A DNA stretch of 26,092 nt from DAOSEC01 sp035362935 (GTDB lineage Bacteria > Bacillota_I > Bacilli_A > ML615J-28 > CAG-313). The position numbers were made by a program, and so were the translations under genes. The first letter of the stretch is position 1. The number at the start of each line of letters is the position of its first letter. This document shows positions 22,287 to 26,092 of this stretch, in pieces. A model generated the notes under the pieces. That model was not told the DNA's origin and made no database searches. It was given only the letters and a program-made list of their open reading frames with translations. Where the stretch lies: the NCBI GenBank assembly GCA_035362935.1, contig DAOSEC010000023.1, forward strand, positions 1 to 26,092, read 5' to 3'.

Positions 22287-23093
22287 TTAGTCCCTTCTTA
22301 ACCACTTAATAAGTAGTGTGACAGTAAATATGATTCCGTGGAACATAACAATAGAAGATCCACTTGGAATGTTTAAGATATGGGCAAAGTACAGTCCAAA
22401 GAAAATAGCAATCACGTTGATAATAACACCAAACACAACCGATTGTTTAAAACTTCTTGCTAATTGATTCGCACTTATCGCAGGGAATATAATGAGTGAT
22501 GAGATTAATAAAATACCAACGCTTTGTACCCCCAGTACGATTGTAACTGCAGTAATCACTGATAACATATAATCATAAAGTTTTACATTGATTCTAGTAA
22601 ATCGAGCATATTCATAATCATATGTAATCGAAAATAGACTTTGATACGAGAAAATAATATATATAATAACGGAAATCAGTAAAATTACAGATAATATAAT
22701 ATCAACGATGTTGACAGTTAATATGCTACCAACGAGCAATCCTTCAATAGATCGGTTATAACCTGATCCAACACTAATGATGATAAATCCAAGTGCTAGC
22801 GATAATGAAGATACCAAGCCGATTGCGGCATCTCCTCTAACTTTACTGGAGTTCATTAACATTTTAATTAAGATGGATGCAAGGATGGCAATTGGGATAG
22901 CAACATAAATTGGTTCATCTACTAAAGCCATCCCAATGATGATTCCCGCAAAACTCACATGAGCAAGTCCATCACCGATGAGTGATTGGTTTTTTAGAAC
23001 CAAAAAATTACTAAGTAACGCAGTTGTAATGCCGATCGCAAGTCCGGCAATCATCGCGAATAGAAAGAACTGATAACGAAACATATCAAACAT
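22287..23093 (-). CDS. znuB: Zinc ABC transporter permease (ZnuB/AdcB-type)
   Basis: A 268-residue integral membrane protein of the ABC-3 family with about eight helices. The diagnostic LIGDGLAHVSFAGI segment, where the permease docks on the ATPase, is near residue 45, and SIEGLLVGSILTVN and a Gly/Ile-rich QSVGILLISSLIIFPA follow. The start at 23093 was chosen because AGGGGGGAA lies 7 nt upstream; a longer frame to 23141 would extend into znuC without a site. It overlaps the znuC stop by 8 nt. Zinc is favoured over manganese by the His-rich binding protein and the Fur-type gene in the operon. Confidence 0.9.
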   Translation of the reverse strand: MFDMFRYQFFLFAMIAGLAIGITTALLSNFLVLKNQSLIGDGLAHVSFAGIIIGMALVDEPIYVAIPIAILASILIKMLMNSSKVRGDAAIGLVSSLSLALGFIIISVGSGYNRSIEGLLVGSILTVNIVDIILSVILLISVIIYIIFSYQSLFSITYDYEYARFTRINVKLYDYMLSVITAVTIVLGVQSVGILLISSLIIFPAISANQLARSFKQSVVFGVIINVIAIFFGLYFAHILNIPSGSSIVMFHGIIFTVTLLIKWLRRD

Positions 23094-23784
23094 GAGAATG
23101 TTCCCCCCTACCATTGTGACGGAACTCTTCATAAGGACCAAAGAACTTTAATACCTGATCTATATGCAAGATTTGACTACCCTTTTTAAAACGATCATCG
23201 AGATCGTGTGTAACATTGATGATGGTTATTTTTTCTTCTTTGTTTAATTTTCGTAATATTTCATAAAATGCAACACGAAAATCTGCATCAAGAGCAGAAG
23301 TTGGTTCATCTAAAATCAAAATACGAGGTTTTGAAATCAGAGCACGAATGATGAAAATTCGTTGTTGTTGACCTCCCGATAGTGAAGATATCATTTGTTT
23401 TTTTAAATGATAGACGTCCATCTTTTTAAGCATAACATCGATGAGAGTTTTGTCTTCCTTTTTGATAAAACGAGCACTCTTTTTGCCTTGGATAATTCCT
23501 GTATACAATACTTCTTCCACAGTTGCTGGAAAAGAAGGGTCGTTATTGTACCCCTTTTGAGGAAGGTATCCAATTTTATTTTGAAAGTATGGGTCTACAA
23601 TGATGCTTCCTTTGCTTAGTGGATGAAGTCCGATCAATGCTTTGATGAGTGTTGATTTTCCTCCTCCGTTTGGACCAATGATATTGATGAAATCACCATC
23701 CATAATGGAAAACGAGACGCTTTTAACAGCGTCGTATTTTCCGAAGGTTACACTTATATTATTTATCGTTATAATTTCATCCAT
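23086..23784 (-). CDS. znuC: Zinc ABC transporter ATP-binding protein (ZnuC/AdcC-type)
   Basis: A 232-residue cytoplasmic ATPase. Walker A GPNGGGKST is near residues 37-45, then the Q-loop with IGYLPQK, signature LSGGQQQR, Walker B LILDEPTSALD and H-loop NVTHD. The C-terminus is His-rich (HNGRGEHSHV), a common trait of zinc transporter ATPases. It starts 10 nt after znuA with an AGAGGG site and ends in TGA overlapping znuB. The position of this TGA at the natural end of the protein supports TGA as a true stop in this genome. Confidence 0.92.
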   Translation of the reverse strand: MDEIITINNISVTFGKYDAVKSVSFSIMDGDFINIIGPNGGGKSTLIKALIGLHPLSKGSIIVDPYFQNKIGYLPQKGYNNDPSFPATVEEVLYTGIIQGKKSARFIKKEDKTLIDVMLKKMDVYHLKKQMISSLSGGQQQRIFIIRALISKPRILILDEPTSALDADFRVAFYEILRKLNKEEKITIINVTHDLDDRFKKGSQILHIDQVLKFFGPYEEFRHNGRGEHSHV

Positions 23785-23794
23785 ACTAATCCCT

Positions 23795-24775
23795 CTAAAC
23801 GGTTGGTGTAATTAAGAACTCATCAAAAACAATTTGCAAGTTCATAAAATTAGCACTCATGATTTCGTGAAATGTCTTTTTATCTTTTATGTAAGTTGCA
23901 CTAACGTTGTGCAAACCATGGAATAATAATAAGTTAACCTGATATTGTTGTGCAGCAAGTTCGTTTTTGATAGTAGAAGCAACTCTAGGTTCAACAAGTT
24001 CCTCATAGAATAAGTATTTTGCGTTTGATGCTTTGATTTCTTCAATCATAGCAGAAATTTGAGCAGAAGTCGGATTTCCATCAGGGGCAAACTCTTCAGT
24101 TAAACTGTGTACAGTAATGTTATATCTAGATGCAAAGTATCCTAAATTTACATGTCCTGCATGGAATATTTCTCTTTTGTTATCGGGGACTCTATTCATG
24201 TATGCTTCGATTTCTTCGTGTAAGTCCAGCAATTTATGATAGTAGTCTTCCGCGTTCTCAGTATAAAATTCTGCGTTTTCAGGATCTAGTTCAATGATGT
24301 GTTCTAATATCTCATCAATCATTTGTAACGCCATAATGAGATCGACCCAATAGTGTGGATCGTTTTCGTGATCATGATCGTGAGTACTTAATGGTAAAAA
24401 ACGAGTTTTTAAAGAGGTGTGTTCATGATCGTGCACTTCGTGATTCACATCTAGGTGTTCCGATAGGTTTAAGATAACAGTATCCGATGAAGTAAAAGAT
24501 ATTTTTGAAACCCATGGCTCCATAATGTCACTTGTATAAATAAATAACTTTGCCTTTGTAATGGTAATGATATTTCCGCTTGTTGGTTCAAATCCATGAG
24601 CTTCTACACCTGGGGGGATTATCAATCCCACGGTCATTTTGTCTTGTACAATTTGTTTGGCAAAATCATATTGAGGAAATAGGGTTGTTACAATATCGTA
24701 TTCCTTCCTCGTGTTGCAGCCGGCTAAAGATAAAACCAACCAAGATAGTAAGATAAGTGAAACTAATTTTTTCAT
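23795..24775 (-). CDS. znuA: Zinc-binding lipoprotein of the ABC transporter (ZnuA/AdcA-type)
   Basis: A 326-residue cluster A-I (TroA-like) binding protein with signal peptide and lipobox LAGC (Cys20). Expected metal ligands are visible: His60 in VEAHGFEP, His141 in DPHYW after the flexible loop, His208 in GHVNLGYFA, and acidic residues around 258-259. The loop at about 107-142 is rich in His, Asp and Glu (DHEHT, THDHDHEND), the hallmark of zinc-specific members. It is the first gene of a minus-strand operon with the ATPase, permease and zur. Its promoter carries inverted repeats suitable for Zur control. Confidence 0.93.
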   Translation of the reverse strand: MKKLVSLILLSWLVLSLAGCNTRKEYDIVTTLFPQYDFAKQIVQDKMTVGLIIPPGVEAHGFEPTSGNIITITKAKLFIYTSDIMEPWVSKISFTSSDTVILNLSEHLDVNHEVHDHEHTSLKTRFLPLSTHDHDHENDPHYWVDLIMALQMIDEILEHIIELDPENAEFYTENAEDYYHKLLDLHEEIEAYMNRVPDNKREIFHAGHVNLGYFASRYNITVHSLTEEFAPDGNPTSAQISAMIEEIKASNAKYLFYEELVEPRVASTIKNELAAQQYQVNLLLFHGLHNVSATYIKDKKTFHEIMSANFMNLQIVFDEFLITPTV

Positions 24776-24802
24776 AAAATCTCCATGTAAATTGTTTTAT
24801 CT

Positions 24803-24844
24803 AATTGTAACACACAATTTATGTATTTGCAAATGGTTTGCAAA
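24803..24844 (-). promoter_or_regulatory. znu promoter with candidate Zur sites
   Basis: Minus-strand promoter: TTGCAA (24832-24827), a 17-nt spacer and TACAAT (24809-24804). Two TTTGCAAA palindromes (24826-24833 and 24837-24844) lie on and just upstream of the -35. AATTGT-N5-ACAATT (24803-24819) covers the -10. Either set could be the repressor site; neither matches the B. subtilis Zur box closely. Confidence 0.55.
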
Positions 24845-24852
24845 AAGAAAAT

Positions 24853-24878
24853 AAAAAAAAGAGGGCCGAGGCCCTCTT
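24853..24878 (-). terminator. Intrinsic terminator of the hsp20 gene
   Basis: An 8-bp GC-rich stem (24859-24866 with 24871-24878) and CGAG loop. On the minus strand it is followed by T8, 12 nt after the stop at 24891. Confidence 0.85.
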
Positions 24879-24890
24879 CCAAAAACAGTG

Positions 24891-25295
24891 TTATTCAATT
24901 GATATGATTTTTTGTTTTGGTGCTTCTAATTCGATTTTCTTAATAGAAACTTTCAAAACGCCATTATCAAATTTAGCGCGAATACTATCTTCACTTACAT
25001 CCCCGATGTAATAGCTGCGTTTATAAAGACCATAGAAACGCTCTTTACGAATGTATTTTTTGTTTTCCTCGTCTCTTTGATCTTTCTTCTCAGCTGTTAC
25101 GGTTAAGTAACCATTATCGAAGTCAATTTTTAAATCTTCTTTTGTGAACCCAGGAAGTTCAATATCTAAATGATATGAATCTCCTTCCTCATAGATATCT
25201 GACTTCATAACGCGTGATGCAGTTTGAAAGTTATTATTATTTAGAAAATCGTCAAAAAACTCATCAAACAAACTACGTTTTGTGACTAGTTTCAT
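24891..25295 (-). CDS. Small heat-shock protein, Hsp20/alpha-crystallin family
   Basis: A 134-residue ATP-independent holdase chaperone. The alpha-crystallin domain spans about residues 30-125: it opens with SDIYEEGDSYHLDIELPGFTKEDL, has the mid-strand segment YIRKERFYGLYKRSYYI, and ends in the signature FDNGVLKVSIKK. The C-terminal tail holds an IXI-like KIISIE. Length is normal for bacterial class A proteins. The start has a GGAAGGAGG site. The promoter overlaps a CIRCE-type operator, so heat induction through HrcA is likely. It is monocistronic with its own terminator. Confidence 0.93.
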   Translation of the reverse strand: MKLVTKRSLFDEFFDDFLNNNNFQTASRVMKSDIYEEGDSYHLDIELPGFTKEDLKIDFDNGYLTVTAEKKDQRDEENKKYIRKERFYGLYKRSYYIGDVSEDSIRAKFDNGVLKVSIKKIELEAPKQKIISIE

Positions 25296-25317
25296 AATAA
25301 TTCCTCCTTCCGCTTAT

Positions 25318-25346
25318 ATATTAACACAAGAATTGGCACTTGTCAA
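25318..25346 (-). promoter_or_regulatory. hsp20 promoter
   Basis: Minus strand: consensus TTGACA (25346-25341), a 17-nt spacer and TAATAT (25323-25318). The -35 lies inside the CIRCE element. Confidence 0.8.
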
Positions 25347-25359
25347 GCGAGAGTGCTAA
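25333..25359 (-). promoter_or_regulatory. CIRCE operator (HrcA binding site), one arm degenerate
   Basis: On the minus strand, TTAGCACTC, exactly 9 nt, then AAGTGCCAA. The consensus is TTAGCACTC-N9-GAGTGCTAA; the first arm is perfect and the second matches 7 of 9. It covers the -35 of hsp20. Confidence 0.85.
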
Positions 25360-25382
25360 AAAAATTCATTTTATTTTATAGA

Positions 25383-25410
25383 TTGCTTTTTTTGGCAGTT
25401 GTGTTATAAT
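25383..25410 (+). promoter_or_regulatory. Promoter of the UPF0316 gene
   Basis: TTGCTT (25383-25388), a 16-nt spacer and consensus TATAAT (25405-25410) with an extended -10 TGT. Confidence 0.7.
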
Positions 25411-25459
25411 GTTATAGATTTAAAATAGCAATGTTGGTTGACACGAAGGGGGAATGTTT

Positions 25460-26023
25460 GTGGGAGATTTTTTAAGAAATCTATTTGTTAATATATCAGT
25501 ATGGGAGTTACTACTCATATTTTGTTCACGTATTGTAGAGGTTGCTATGGGGACGCTGAGAATCATTTTGATTAGCAAAGGCTACCGAAAACAAGGAGTT
25601 ATCATCTCCTTTTTTGAGGTAACTTTGTGGGTGTTTGTTGCATCTCGCGTCATTACAAGTCTCTATGAAGCACCAATTAAAGCACTTGTTTATAGCTTTG
25701 GGTTTGCTACCGGCGTATATGTCGGATCAAAATTAGAAAACAGATTGGCATTTGGAAAAGTCTTGATTCAAGCAATCACATCTCAAGCACTAGGAAACGT
25801 CATCGCAACACAATTGCGATCTGAGAATATCGCTGTAACTGTGATTGATGCTCACGGAAAAGACAGCGATCGTGCCGTATTAATGATCTATTCTAACCGT
25901 AAAGGAAAAGATATGATTATTGAAGAAATTCAAAAAATGGACCCTCAAGCAATGGTTGTAAGTAATGACGTTGCTACACTTCAAGGTGGATATATCTCAT
26001 CATGGAGAAAGTTTGTTAAGTAA
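25460..26023 (+). CDS. UPF0316 membrane protein (DUF5698 plus DUF2179), YebE-like
   Basis: A 187-residue protein. The N-terminal half has three hydrophobic helices with the conserved SRIVEVAMGTLRIILISKGYRK and FFEVTLWVFVASRVI segments of DUF5698. The C-terminal half (about 105-185) is a soluble DUF2179 domain. This is the layout of the UPF0316 family (B. subtilis YebE). GTG at 25460 is preferred as start because AGGGGGA (25447-25453) is ideally spaced; the ATG at 25454 nearly touches that site. The function is not established; DUF2179 resembles ligand-binding regulatory domains. It is divergent from hsp20 with separate promoters. Confidence 0.85.
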   Translation: MGDFLRNLFVNISVWELLLIFCSRIVEVAMGTLRIILISKGYRKQGVIISFFEVTLWVFVASRVITSLYEAPIKALVYSFGFATGVYVGSKLENRLAFGKVLIQAITSQALGNVIATQLRSENIAVTVIDAHGKDSDRAVLMIYSNRKGKDMIIEEIQKMDPQAMVVSNDVATLQGGYISSWRKFVK

Positions 26024-26067
26024 TTATCTATGTAAAACGGTAGTGTCAAATAGTTTTGGGATAAAAG

Positions 26068-26076
26068 TGATATAAT
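26068..26076 (+). promoter_or_regulatory. Probable promoter of a gene beyond the window
   Basis: Extended -10 TGA-TATAAT (26068-26076) in the 69 nt after the UPF0316 stop. The -35 is poor. No start codon with a ribosome site is reached before the window ends. Confidence 0.4.
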
Positions 26077-26092
26077 CATAGTTTGCATAAAG

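Overview
The window is AT-rich (roughly one third GC by eye) and compact. Start sites have strong Shine-Dalgarno motifs (AGGAGG-type), vegetative promoters follow the TTGACA/TATAAT pattern with 16-17 nt spacers, and genes end in hairpins followed by T runs. Together with a Y-family polymerase/YolD pair, a CIRCE operator, a GEMM-I-like leader and Bacilli-type transporters, this points to a low-GC member of the Bacillota or a free-living, Acholeplasma/Izemoplasma-like Mycoplasmatota lineage. The lineage is inference. The genetic code looks standard: the only tRNA-Trp here has anticodon CCA, tryptophans are TGG, and TGA ends several genes at natural positions (znuC, potB, the XRE gene).

Layout: (1) 1-2.6 kb, the 3' part of an amino-acid permease and an MFS exporter. 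(2) 2.7-6.8 kb, a 1344-residue lipoprotein with five Ig-like repeats, a zinc amidase domain and a lamin-tail-like domain. (3) 6.8-7.8 kb, a divergent HxlR regulator / NADPH-FMN reductase pair with a palindromic operator candidate on the reductase promoter. (4) 7.9-10.4 kb, a DUF1538 membrane protein, a tandem P-II-like protein and a small DUF4234-like gene in one apparent transcript. The first and last of these each carry an in-frame TGA inside otherwise well-preserved coding sequence. (5) 10.4-11.1 kb, a strong promoter, a degenerate cyclic-di-GMP-I-like riboswitch and an unknown membrane-anchored protein. (6) 11.2-15.9 kb, tRNA-Val, then a polyamine ABC operon (potA-potB-potC-potD) ending in a thioredoxin-fold lipoprotein. 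(7) 15.9-16.7 kb, seven tRNA genes (Trp, His, Leu, Asp, Arg, Pro, Gly). (8) 16.7-19.5 kb, an accessory-looking block with an AAA+/DUF4143 ATPase, an XRE regulator with a coupled membrane protein, and a 120-bp array of six degenerate ~20-bp repeats. A 14-bp direct repeat, part of terminator-like hairpins, brackets the block. (9) 19.5-21.9 kb, a GC-richer DUF2784 gene, then a Y-family polymerase with a YolD-like partner. (10) 21.9-26.1 kb, a zinc-uptake operon (znuA-znuC-znuB-zur) on the minus strand, a small heat-shock gene under a CIRCE/HrcA-type operator, and a UPF0316 membrane protein.

Most genes are recognisable housekeeping or transport functions. The parts most worth a second look are the DUF1538/P-II/DUF4234 transcript with two in-frame UGA codons, the riboswitch-like leader before an unknown surface protein, the multidomain amidase lipoprotein, and the repeat array between 16.6 and 19.2 kb.
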